62,489 nucleotides of DNA from Sneathiella sp. Lineage in GTDB: Bacteria > Pseudomonadota > Alphaproteobacteria > Sneathiellales > Sneathiellaceae. The stretch is from positions 1-62,489 of the forward strand of contig NZ_JARGOQ010000018.1 of assembly GCF_029233945.1 (NCBI RefSeq), in the 5' to 3' direction. The position numbers were made by a program, and so were the translations under genes. Positions 52,674-61,151 of this stretch are shown one piece after another. How positions within the stretch are numbered: position 1 is the stretch's first letter; the number at the start of each line of letters is the position of its first letter. The notes beneath the pieces are model-generated. The model was not told where the DNA came from and did no database searches. It was given only the letters and a program-made list of their open reading frames with translations.

Positions 52674-54581
52674 ATGCCGTCTTCTATTCCATTTCGGCCA
52701 TTTATGCGGCCGACCCCAGATATTTCGATCGCTCAAAATGACGATGGAAGCTGGATTGTCAAGAGTAATATCTCGCTAGGCGAGTATTTGGCCAATATTG
52801 GCACCTATTTCCGGCGGGCGGCGACGGCGTATCCGGACCGTCCTTTTCTTGTGCAATGCCGGCCCGAAGGGGGTTGGCCTGAACTCACCTATCAGCGTCT
52901 TCAGGATGAGGCGGATCAGGTGAGCAGTTACTTGCTGGCGAACGGGTATGGACCGGAAAAATCCATTATGATCCTGTCGGGGAACAGCTTCTCTCATGCG
53001 ATCCTGAAAGTGGCGGCGCTTCAGGTTGGCGTGCCGGTCACGGCCTGCTCGCCGTCCTATTCATTGATGGGCTCGGATTTTTCAAGGTTACAATATGCCG
53101 TGGAATTGACCGAACCCGGCTTGATTTTCGCGGAAGACGGGGATGCCTATGCTGCCGCACTCACGGCGCTTGACCTTACAAATCTGGAGGTGGTGACGGT
53201 CCGCGGGGAAATTCACGGAGGCAAGCGGTTCTCTCATATGCTGGGTGCGGTGGATCAGCAGGCCGTCGAGGCGGCTTGTGCTGCCGTGACCGGTGAAACG
53301 CTCGCCATGATCCTGTTCACTTCGGGCTCGACCGGGATGCCGAAGGCGGTCCCGAATACGCAAAAAATGCTGTGTTCCGCGCAGAAAACGCTGGAGCTGA
53401 TTTCCGAGCAGCCGGATCCGGTGAATGACCCGACCCGCGTGCTCGATTGGCTGCCCTGGCATCACACCTATGGCGGAACCGTGAATTTCTTCGGCATTGC
53501 AAGGAGTTATGGCACGCTTTACATGGATGACGGAAAACCGACGCCGGGCCTCTTTGGGCGGACCATCGAGAATTTGAAGATCGTCTCACCGTCACGTTTC
53601 AGCACGGTCCCGGCGGCCTATAGCTTTCTGGCGGATCAGCTGGAGCAGGATGAAGAGCTGGGGCATGCTTTTTTCAAGAACCTTAAAATCTGCCAATATG
53701 GCGGCGCGGCTCTGTCGCAGGAAATGTTTGAACGGATGCAGCATCTTGCGATCAAATATACCGGCATGCGCATTCCTTTCGGCACCGGCTGGGGCGCGAC
53801 AGAGACCACCGGAACAGGCACGGCGGTTCATTGGGACAGCGAAAGGGTCGGCCTGATTGGGGTGCCGACGCCGGGCATCACGGTCAAAATCCTCCCCGTT
53901 GGCGAAAAGCTCGAAATCCGCATCAAGGGACCGAATGTCCATACGGGCTATTACAAGCGGCCCGACCTCACCGCGCAGTATTTCGATGAGGAGGGATATT
54001 ACTGCATCGGGGATGCGGTGAAATGGGTCGATCCTGACAATCCAAAGCTGGGCATGATCTTTGACGGTCGCGTCGCCGAGGATTTTAAACTCACGAGCGG
54101 AACCTGGGTCAGCACAGGGTCCCTCAGATTGTCATTGATCGATGCACTTGACCCGCTCGCCCGCGATGTGGTGATTGCCGGTCACGACCGGGAGGAAGTT
54201 GGCATTCTGATCCTCTTGACGGAGGCAATGCACGGGAAATATGCGGCGCAGGCGGAGGCGCTGTCGGCGGATGGCAAGCGGATAATCGCGCCATCGCTGA
54301 TTGAGGCTGTTCAGGAGAAGCTCAGCCGCTATAATCAGGACAATCCGTCACCAAGCCGACGGGTAGGGAGAGCGCTGATCATGGCGGAGCCATTGTCGGT
54401 GGATAAGAATGAAATAACGGATAAGCAATATATCAATCAGGGAGCCGTACTTTCCAATCGCGCTGATCTCGTCGTTCGCCTGTTTGACGGGGCCGTCGAT
54501 AGAGAAGTCATTAATCTGAATAACAACAAAGAGATGAAAGGCATTTCAAATGTCAGCAATGAACAAGCAGATACTGCTTAA
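52674..54581 (+). CDS. AMP-forming acyl/aryl-CoA ligase, feruloyl-CoA synthetase-like
   Basis: 635 residues of the ANL superfamily. The AMP-binding motif LFTSGSTGMPKAVP and GWGATETTGTG are clear; C-terminal EITDKQYINQGAVL resembles the catalytic-lysine region of feruloyl-CoA synthetases. It activates a carboxylic acid to its CoA ester with ATP. The exact acid is unknown. First gene of a three-gene unit with an MDR reductase and a FadB-like enzyme; its 3' end overlaps the reductase start by 32 bases. Confidence 0.85.
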   Translation: MPSSIPFRPFMRPTPDISIAQNDDGSWIVKSNISLGEYLANIGTYFRRAATAYPDRPFLVQCRPEGGWPELTYQRLQDEADQVSSYLLANGYGPEKSIMILSGNSFSHAILKVAALQVGVPVTACSPSYSLMGSDFSRLQYAVELTEPGLIFAEDGDAYAAALTALDLTNLEVVTVRGEIHGGKRFSHMLGAVDQQAVEAACAAVTGETLAMILFTSGSTGMPKAVPNTQKMLCSAQKTLELISEQPDPVNDPTRVLDWLPWHHTYGGTVNFFGIARSYGTLYMDDGKPTPGLFGRTIENLKIVSPSRFSTVPAAYSFLADQLEQDEELGHAFFKNLKICQYGGAALSQEMFERMQHLAIKYTGMRIPFGTGWGATETTGTGTAVHWDSERVGLIGVPTPGITVKILPVGEKLEIRIKGPNVHTGYYKRPDLTAQYFDEEGYYCIGDAVKWVDPDNPKLGMIFDGRVAEDFKLTSGTWVSTGSLRLSLIDALDPLARDVVIAGHDREEVGILILLTEAMHGKYAAQAEALSADGKRIIAPSLIEAVQEKLSRYNQDNPSPSRRVGRALIMAEPLSVDKNEITDKQYINQGAVLSNRADLVVRLFDGAVDREVINLNNNKEMKGISNVSNEQADTA

Positions 54582-55584
54582 ATCACGGCCTGTCGGGGAG
54601 CCGACCGCGGATAATTTCGATCTGGTGGAAACGCCGGTGCCAACACCCGGACCAAACCAGTTTCGCGTTAAGGTCATCTATATGTCCCTCGACCCCTATA
54701 TGCGCGGTCGGATGGGAGCCGAGAAAACCTATGCAGCGAATGCAGAGGTTGGCGAGCCTATGGTTGGTGGCGGCGTTGGGGTGGTCGAGGAATCGAATAA
54801 TGATCAGTTCAAGACCGGCGATTATGTGATGTGCGGAACCGGCTGGCAGAGCTATTGCCTGTCCGACGGGACCGGCGTGATGAAGCTTGATCCAAATCAG
54901 GCGCCGATCTCGACCGGTGTTGGCGTTCTCGGGATGCCTGGGCTTACTGCTTATTACGGACTGCTCGAAATCGGTAAGCCGAAAGCGGGGGAAACGGTTG
55001 TGGTTGCCGCAGCCTCCGGCGCGGTTGGCGGCGTTGTCGGCCAGATCGCCCGAATAAAAGGCTGTCGCGCCATCGGTATTGCTGGTTCACCAGATAAATG
55101 CGCCTTTGTGGTGGATGAACTCGGCTTCGACGCTTGCCTCAACTATAAGGACGCTGATTTTCCGGAACAACTCGCCAAGGCCTGTCCGGACGGGATCGAC
55201 GTTTATTTCGAGAATGTCGGCGGCAAGGTGTTTGAGGCGGTTCTGCCGCTTCTCAATGACGATTCCCGCGTGCCGCTCTGTGGTCTCATCTCGCAGTATA
55301 ATATGACGGAACTGCCGCAGGGCACGAACATGCTGCCCGCCCTCACGCGGGCGATGCTGACCCATCGTATCCTTATTCAGGGCTTTATCATCTCCTTTCA
55401 TTTCCATCACCTGCCGGCTTTTCTGAAAGATGTCAGCGGCTGGATCCGAAGCGGCGAGCTTAAATACCGCGAAGATATCGTGGAGGGGATCGAGAATGCA
55501 CCGGAGGCTTTTATGGGCCTCTTGAAGGGTAAGAATTTCGGGAAATTGCTGGTGCGTGTTGCCGACGATCCAACAAGAAACTAA
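54550..55584 (+). CDS. NADP-dependent MDR oxidoreductase, CurA/prostaglandin-reductase type
   Basis: 344 residues of the zinc-free medium-chain reductase family. YMSLDPYMRGRM and GAVGGVVGQIARIKGCRAIGIAGSPDKC (cofactor region) are typical; IGLISQYN-like GLISQYN near the end. Members reduce the double bond of alpha,beta-unsaturated ketones or aldehydes. The ATG sits 7 bases after aaaggc inside the end of the ligase gene, so it is coupled. Role in the pathway is inferred. Confidence 0.87.
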   Translation: MSAMNKQILLKSRPVGEPTADNFDLVETPVPTPGPNQFRVKVIYMSLDPYMRGRMGAEKTYAANAEVGEPMVGGGVGVVEESNNDQFKTGDYVMCGTGWQSYCLSDGTGVMKLDPNQAPISTGVGVLGMPGLTAYYGLLEIGKPKAGETVVVAAASGAVGGVVGQIARIKGCRAIGIAGSPDKCAFVVDELGFDACLNYKDADFPEQLAKACPDGIDVYFENVGGKVFEAVLPLLNDDSRVPLCGLISQYNMTELPQGTNMLPALTRAMLTHRILIQGFIISFHFHHLPAFLKDVSGWIRSGELKYREDIVEGIENAPEAFMGLLKGKNFGKLLVRVADDPTRN

Positions 55585-55631
55585 AAGAGACATACAGTCA
55601 AAAAAGAACTCCAGAAGGAAGGAAAAAGAAA

Positions 55632-57716
55632 ATGACTGCCATCACTGATTTTGTCAGCTACGAGGCACATGGGACCGTTGGTGTCATCACCGTCGACAGC
55701 CCACCCGTCAATGCCCTGAGCCAGGGCGTGCGCGCCGGTATCAAGGGCGGGATTGAGGCCGCCGTTGCTGATGATTCCGTTAATGCCATCGTGCTGGCCT
55801 GCGCCGGGCGGACCTTTATCGCCGGTGCGGATATCACGGAATTCGGCAAACCCCCGCAGGAGCCGGGGTTGAACGAGGTGATCTCTGCCATGGAAAACTC
55901 GACCAAGCCGGTCGTTGCCGCCATCCATGGCACGGCGCTTGGCGGCGGGCTGGAAACGGCCCTCGGTTGCCATTACCGGGTTGCGAATGCGGCCGCGAAA
56001 GTCGGCCTGCCCGAAGTGAAGCTGGGTCTCCTGCCGGGCGCAGGCGGGACGCAGCGACTGCCGCGTGTGGTCGGGGTGCCGATGGCGCTTGAAATGATTG
56101 CGTTCGGTAACCCGATCGGCGCGAAACAAGCTCTTGAAGTCGGCCTTGTCGATGAAGTGGTTGAGGGAGACCTGACGGAAGGCGCGATTGCCTTTGCCAA
56201 GAAAGTCGTCGTCGAGGGACGTCCGCTCGTAAAAATCAGCGATCAGAACGACAAGCTGGAACTGGCTAAGAAAACTCCGGCGATCTTTGGTGATTTCCGC
56301 AAAAAAAATGCCCGCAAGTTCCGGGGATTTGAGGCACCGGAAAATTGCATCAAGGCCATCGAGGGCGCGGTTAATCTTCCGTTCCCGGAAGGTCTTGTCC
56401 GCGAACGCGAGCTCTTCACCGAGTTAATGAGCGGCGAACAGGCCAAAGCGCAGCAGTATTTCTTCTTCTCCGAACGGCTTGCCAACAAGATCCCGGATGT
56501 GCCAAAAGACACGCCGCTGATTGATATCAACACGGCGGGCATCGTCGGGGCCGGAACCATGGGCGGCGGTATCGCGATGAACTTCCTGCAGGCGGGCATC
56601 CCCGTCACAATCGTGGAAACAACGCAGGAAGCCCTTGATAAGGGCCTCGGTATCATCAAGGCGAACTATGCGGCCACCGTCTCCAAGGGTCGGCTGTCGC
56701 AGGCGACGATGGACAAGAATATGTCCCTGCTGACCGGCTCCACCAATCTTGAGGATCTGAAAAACGTCGATATCGTCATCGAGGCGATCTTCGAGAATAT
56801 GGATGTGAAGAAGGATATCTTCGGCAAGCTCGACAAGGTCTGCAAGCAGGGAGCAATTCTCGCAACCAACACCTCAACGCTCGATATCGATGAGATCGGG
56901 GAGGCGACAAGCCGGCCTGAATATGTCATCGGGCTGCATTTCTTCTCTCCCGCCAATGTGATGCGGCTGCTGGAGGAAGTGCGGACGAAGAAAACCAGCG
57001 CCTCCGTCATGGCGACTTGTATGGCGCTTGCCAAAAGGATCGGCAAGGTTCCGGCCATGGTCGGTGTGTGCGATGGCTTCGTTGGCAACCGCATGTTGGC
57101 CCAGCGCGGCGAGCAGGCGGCGCAACTCATCCTTGAAGGGGCGAAGCTAGAGGATGTGGATCGCGTTCTTTTCGATTTTGGCTTCCCCATGGGACCCTTT
57201 GCCATGTCCGACCTTGCGGGCAATGACGTTGGCTGGCGCATTCGTCAGGGCAGGGGTGTAACTAGCCCGGTCGCCGACGGAATCTGCGAGCTGGGCCGCT
57301 TTGGCCAGAAGACCGGTGACGGCTATTACCATTATGAAAAGGGCAGTCGCACGCCACAGCCGGACCCGATTGTCGAGGAGATTATCGTCAAGGCCGCCCG
57401 CGATGCCGGAATTAACCGGCGGCAGGTGTCGGATGAGGAAATCCTCAAACGCTGTATCTATCCGATGATCAATGAAGCGGCGAAAATCCTCGAAGAGGGG
57501 ATTGCGACCCGCGCCAGCGACATCGATGTGATCTGGGTTTATGGCTATGGCTGGCCGATCTATCGCGGCGGGCCAATGCGTTATGCCGATCATATCGGGC
57601 TTGAAAATATCTATAACGATATGCTTAAATTCAAGGCCGAGCATGGGGACGAATGGACCCCGGCGCCGCTTCTTGAGAAGCTTGCCAAGGAAGGTAAGGG
57701 GTTCAAGGACCTCTAA
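55632..57716 (+). CDS. Bifunctional enoyl-CoA hydratase / 3-hydroxyacyl-CoA dehydrogenase (FadB/FadJ-like)
   Basis: 694 residues. The N-terminal crotonase domain has GADITEFG and [18 protein letters not shown]; the dehydrogenase domain starts with [14 protein letters not shown] and includes [15 protein letters not shown] and GFVGNRM, followed by the C-terminal dehydrogenase lobe with [13 protein letters not shown]. It performs two steps of beta-oxidation on a CoA ester. Good ggaaggaaa upstream. A strong terminator follows. Confidence 0.94.
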   Translation: MTAITDFVSYEAHGTVGVITVDSPPVNALSQGVRAGIKGGIEAAVADDSVNAIVLACAGRTFIAGADITEFGKPPQEPGLNEVISAMENSTKPVVAAIHGTALGGGLETALGCHYRVANAAAKVGLPEVKLGLLPGAGGTQRLPRVVGVPMALEMIAFGNPIGAKQALEVGLVDEVVEGDLTEGAIAFAKKVVVEGRPLVKISDQNDKLELAKKTPAIFGDFRKKNARKFRGFEAPENCIKAIEGAVNLPFPEGLVRERELFTELMSGEQAKAQQYFFFSERLANKIPDVPKDTPLIDINTAGIVGAGTMGGGIAMNFLQAGIPVTIVETTQEALDKGLGIIKANYAATVSKGRLSQATMDKNMSLLTGSTNLEDLKNVDIVIEAIFENMDVKKDIFGKLDKVCKQGAILATNTSTLDIDEIGEATSRPEYVIGLHFFSPANVMRLLEEVRTKKTSASVMATCMALAKRIGKVPAMVGVCDGFVGNRMLAQRGEQAAQLILEGAKLEDVDRVLFDFGFPMGPFAMSDLAGNDVGWRIRQGRGVTSPVADGICELGRFGQKTGDGYYHYEKGSRTPQPDPIVEEIIVKAARDAGINRRQVSDEEILKRCIYPMINEAAKILEEGIATRASDIDVIWVYGYGWPIYRGGPMRYADHIGLENIYNDMLKFKAEHGDEWTPAPLLEKLAKEGKGFKDL

Positions 57717-57730
57717 GCCGATATCAACAG

Positions 57731-57760
57731 AAAGCCCCGCGTTTTTGCGGGGCTTTTTTT
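57731..57760 (+). terminator. Rho-independent terminator after the FadB-like gene
   Basis: AAAGCCCCGC-gttttt-GCGGGGCTTT followed by a run of T to 57760: a perfect GC-rich stem with a T-tail. It ends the CoA-ligase operon on the plus strand and overlaps the end of the convergent MFS gene by two bases. Confidence 0.92.
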
Positions 57761-59216
57761 ATGTCTTCGCGTGACGGGCGAGATAGGTAACGGGGATCAG
57801 CGCAGCGGCAAAGACAAGGCAGGACACCAGAAAGCAGTCATGGAAGGTGAGGGTCATCATCTCGACAGTCTGATCGACATTGAGGGCCGCGCCGCCGTTT
57901 GTCGCCATAATCTCCGCCCCATAATGGGCGGAGCGGGCAGTGATCAGCACGGCAATGATATTCACCCCGATGGTGCCGCCCAGCATACGGCAGAAATTCA
58001 GCGCGCCGGAGGCTTGCGGCACCTGCGGCTGAGAGACGCTTGAAAGTGACAGGGTGCTGTTAGCGGGCAGGATCAGGCCAAGCGCCGCACGTCCGAGAAT
58101 GACCCAACCAGCGATCATCCAGAAACTGCTTCCCCGATCCGCAAATGTCAGGGCATAAATTGAGATAACGAACAGGATAATGCCGGTATAGAGCAATCGA
58201 TGTCCCGGAAGGCGATCGACCAGCCGTCCGGCAATTGGCGACACGAACGCGAGCGCGAGACCACCCGGAAGAAGAAGCAATCCTGCCTCCGTCGCGTCAC
58301 TCAATTGCACCGTTCGCGCAAAGAGCGGCAGCATATAGATGGTGGAGAACATGCCTGCGCTTGTTATGGCGCCCACGACGACGGTCGAGGTGAACTTGAG
58401 ATTGCGGAACATCTCAAGTCGCAGAAGCGGGGAGTTGCTGCGTCGTTCCCGGAGAAAAAACAGGATAAAACCGATCAGGGAAATGCCGAGGTAAAGAAAT
58501 ACTGCCGGATCGCTCACCGGATGAAACTGGCTGTTGGAAAGCCCAGTCAGTAACGTTCCGACGGTGAGCGCGATAAACAGGAAACTGAGCAGGTTAAACC
58601 GGCTCCCTTGCTGCGCGTCATCGCGGTCGGGCAGGAAAATCCATCCGGCAACTGCGGCAAAAAATGAAAGCGGCAGCGCGGCGGTAAAAGTGTAATGCCA
58701 GTCAAAGACATCGGTAATCACGCCGCCGATGGTCGGCCCGACCGCGGGCCCGAGAACCACGATCATGCTGAACACGCCGATGGCGGAGCCGCGCCGGTTT
58801 TCAGGAAACAGCATAAAGACGAGCGCCATGGAGAGCGGCTGGATAATCCCGGCGCCGGCGCCCTGCAGGATGCGCGCGAAAATCAGCAGATTAAATGCCG
58901 GGGCGAACTGGCCGATCATGCATCCCGTGAAAAACAGGCATGACGCGAACAAAAATGTTTTCCGCGCGCCGATGTTCTGCAACAACCAGGCGGAGGTCAG
59001 CATGCAGACGGCGTTGGCGCAAAGAAACCCGGTGGACATCCACTGCGCCGAGGCTTGCGTCACGCTGTAGTCGGCCATGATGTTGGTCAGCGCCACATTG
59101 ATCATGGTGGAGGAGAAAATACTCGCCAGCAGACCGAAAATAACGGCGAGAACCGCGAACCACTTAAAGCGCGTGCCGTATTTCTGTTCCAGGAGCTTTA
59201 GCCGTGTACTCGACAT
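57759..59216 (-). CDS. MFS transporter, DHA2 (EmrB/QacA) family
   Basis: 485 residues with about 14 membrane segments, the DHA2 size. The motif-A-like SPIAGRLVDRLPGHR and motif C GPAVGPTIGGVITD support a proton-driven drug/metabolite exporter in the inner membrane. It is 2 bases downstream of the CaiB-type gene on the same strand, so the two are co-transcribed. Cargo unknown; it might export the acid or a toxic intermediate handled by the adjacent CoA enzymes. Confidence 0.9.
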   Translation of the reverse strand: MSSTRLKLLEQKYGTRFKWFAVLAVIFGLLASIFSSTMINVALTNIMADYSVTQASAQWMSTGFLCANAVCMLTSAWLLQNIGARKTFLFASCLFFTGCMIGQFAPAFNLLIFARILQGAGAGIIQPLSMALVFMLFPENRRGSAIGVFSMIVVLGPAVGPTIGGVITDVFDWHYTFTAALPLSFFAAVAGWIFLPDRDDAQQGSRFNLLSFLFIALTVGTLLTGLSNSQFHPVSDPAVFLYLGISLIGFILFFLRERRSNSPLLRLEMFRNLKFTSTVVVGAITSAGMFSTIYMLPLFARTVQLSDATEAGLLLLPGGLALAFVSPIAGRLVDRLPGHRLLYTGIILFVISIYALTFADRGSSFWMIAGWVILGRAALGLILPANSTLSLSSVSQPQVPQASGALNFCRMLGGTIGVNIIAVLITARSAHYGAEIMATNGGAALNVDQTVEMMTLTFHDCFLVSCLVFAAALIPVTYLARHAKT

Positions 59217-59218
59217 AA

Positions 59219-60343
59219 TTAGCCTGAAAACTCGTTACGGATTTTCCGGTTATGTTCACCAAGGGCCGGAATGGCATTATACTGCCCGGTTTCACCGGTC
59301 AAATGAATGGGGGAGGCGATCAGGTTGACTGGACCGGCGCTGCTTTCCACCACGGTGCGTTCCAGCTGCGGATGATCGGAGAGATCGGCAACGGAATTCA
59401 GCGCGCCGAAGGCGATGCGTCCTTTTTGTAGCCGCTCGATTATTTCTGTCCGGGGCAGCTCTCCAAATATCTTGTCGATCTCCGCGTTGAGGGCGGGGCG
59501 ATTCGCGACACGCTGCTCATTGGTGGCAAAGCGCGGATCATCGGCAAGCGACGGATTATGAAGTGCATATTCACAGAGGTTCCGCCATTCCGTCTGGTTC
59601 TGGATGGAGATAACGACCGGCCCGCCTTCCTTGGTTTCATAGGCCTCATAGGGCGCGATGGACGGATGAGAAAGACCGCCGCGTCCCGGTGCTTTTCCGC
59701 CATATTCCTGATGCAGAAGGGGGACCGTCATCCAGTCCGCCATCCCGGCAAACAGCGTCGATTTGACGGCGCGGCCCCGGCCGGTGCGCTCGCGTTCATA
59801 CAATGCCTCCAGCACGCCGACGAGGCCATGCATCCCGGCGGCGATATCGCACACCGATACGCCGACACGGCCGGGTCCGTCCGGCGATCCGGTGACCATG
59901 GCAAGGCCTGTTTCGCTCTGTACCAGCATGTCATAGGCCTTCATCTTGGCATACGGCCCCTCCTCCCCATAACCGGAGATATCGACGGTGATCAGGCGGG
60001 GATTGCGCATCTGCAATGTCTCACAATCAAGGCCATAGCGTCCCACAACACCGGGCGCGAGGTTCTGGATAAAGACATCCGCCTTGTCGATCATGGTTTT
60101 TAGGAGCGCAAGGTCATCGGCTTTTTTAATGTCGATCTGGACCGATTCCTTGCCCCGATTGAGCCAGACGAAATAGGCGCTTTCCCCATTAACCACCGTG
60201 TCGTAGTTGCGGGCAAAATCCCCCTCCGGGCGTTCGATTTTAATCACGCGCGCGCCCGCATCGGCGAGGCGGCAGGAAAGATAGGGGGCGGCAACCGCCT
60301 GTTCGAGGGAGACGACGAGAATTCCGTCAAGAGGACCGGACAT
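59219..60343 (-). CDS. CaiB/BaiF-family CoA-transferase
   Basis: 374 residues of class III CoA-transferase. The N-terminus GILVVSLEQAVAAPYLSCRLADAGARVIKIERPEGD and WLNRGKESVQIDIK are typical. It moves CoA between acids, for example from a succinyl- or product-CoA to a new acid. Start 60343 is preferred over an in-frame ATG at 60373 on the basis of the family N-terminus; the ribosome site is weak. Pairs with the exporter gene. Confidence 0.9.
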   Translation of the reverse strand: MSGPLDGILVVSLEQAVAAPYLSCRLADAGARVIKIERPEGDFARNYDTVVNGESAYFVWLNRGKESVQIDIKKADDLALLKTMIDKADVFIQNLAPGVVGRYGLDCETLQMRNPRLITVDISGYGEEGPYAKMKAYDMLVQSETGLAMVTGSPDGPGRVGVSVCDIAAGMHGLVGVLEALYERERTGRGRAVKSTLFAGMADWMTVPLLHQEYGGKAPGRGGLSHPSIAPYEAYETKEGGPVVISIQNQTEWRNLCEYALHNPSLADDPRFATNEQRVANRPALNAEIDKIFGELPRTEIIERLQKGRIAFGALNSVADLSDHPQLERTVVESSAGPVNLIASPIHLTGETGQYNAIPALGEHNRKIRNEFSG

Positions 60344-60420
60344 ATTCTTCTTCTTTGTTTGATTTTGGGGCAAGCCTATCTATGCCCCGCAATTTGAATT
60401 TAATCAATAGGGGCCTGCCC

Positions 60421-61089
60421 CTATCCGATCCAGATGGCCAGCGTCCGGCTGATATCGGCATAGGACGCGCCGCTTTCCTCATGCCAGGTATTGAACGCCG
60501 CCTGCACCGCCGCCTGATCCTTTTTCGCCGTCAGCTTGCCGCTGGCGACCCCCAGCTTGTTGAGCGCGGCGACGACGTCATTGGTCAGGATAAAGCCGTC
60601 CTTGCCCATCATGCGGACGAAATAAGGACCCGAATTGCCGCCCAACTGCTTGAAGCGCTTCTTGATATCCGCATAGAGCCCGATCATGTCATTCGTCGGC
60701 CAATCGGCGAGATAATTCCCGACGGAGCCAAATTCCTTTTCCAGATCGACCAGGGCAAGCGCATTGTGATGGGTTGCCCGGATCTTGCCGAGATGTCGGA
60801 TAATGCCCGTGTTGTCCATGAGCGCAGCGATATCGTCCTCGGTCATGAAGGCGACTTTCGCAGGCTCGAACCCGTGGAACGCCGCCTCAAAGGCGGGCCA
60901 TTTCCCCCGGACCATTGCCTGATTGAGGCCGGTGGAGAAGATGCGGAAACTCATGTTTGAGAAGTACTCCGCGGCAGGAGTTTCGCGAATCTCCGCATCG
61001 CTTTTGAGTTCCGGCATCCGGGCGGCAAGCTCTGTCGCGCCGCCCGCATTGTCTTCCGCTTTGGCGCGGATTTCGGTAAATGAGATCAT
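60421..61089 (-). CDS. DNA-3-methyladenine glycosylase I-like protein
   Basis: 222 residues of the HhH-GPD Tag family. The blocks MSFRIFSTGLNQAMVRGKWPAFEAAF and IIRHLGKIRATHHNA are found in Tag-like proteins that remove N3-methyladenine. The C-terminal zinc motif of canonical Tag is not evident, so activity may differ. It sits between the CaiB-type gene and the molybdenum hydroxylase gene, all on the minus strand, with 62- and 77-base gaps. Confidence 0.82.
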   Translation of the reverse strand: MISFTEIRAKAEDNAGGATELAARMPELKSDAEIRETPAAEYFSNMSFRIFSTGLNQAMVRGKWPAFEAAFHGFEPAKVAFMTEDDIAALMDNTGIIRHLGKIRATHHNALALVDLEKEFGSVGNYLADWPTNDMIGLYADIKKRFKQLGGNSGPYFVRMMGKDGFILTNDVVAALNKLGVASGKLTAKKDQAAVQAAFNTWHEESGASYADISRTLAIWIG

Positions 61090-61151
61090 GGCGATATTTC
61101 TTCCCGTAAGAACGTGCCCCCGGGTAGAATACCGCCAGTTGATCCGGACCG

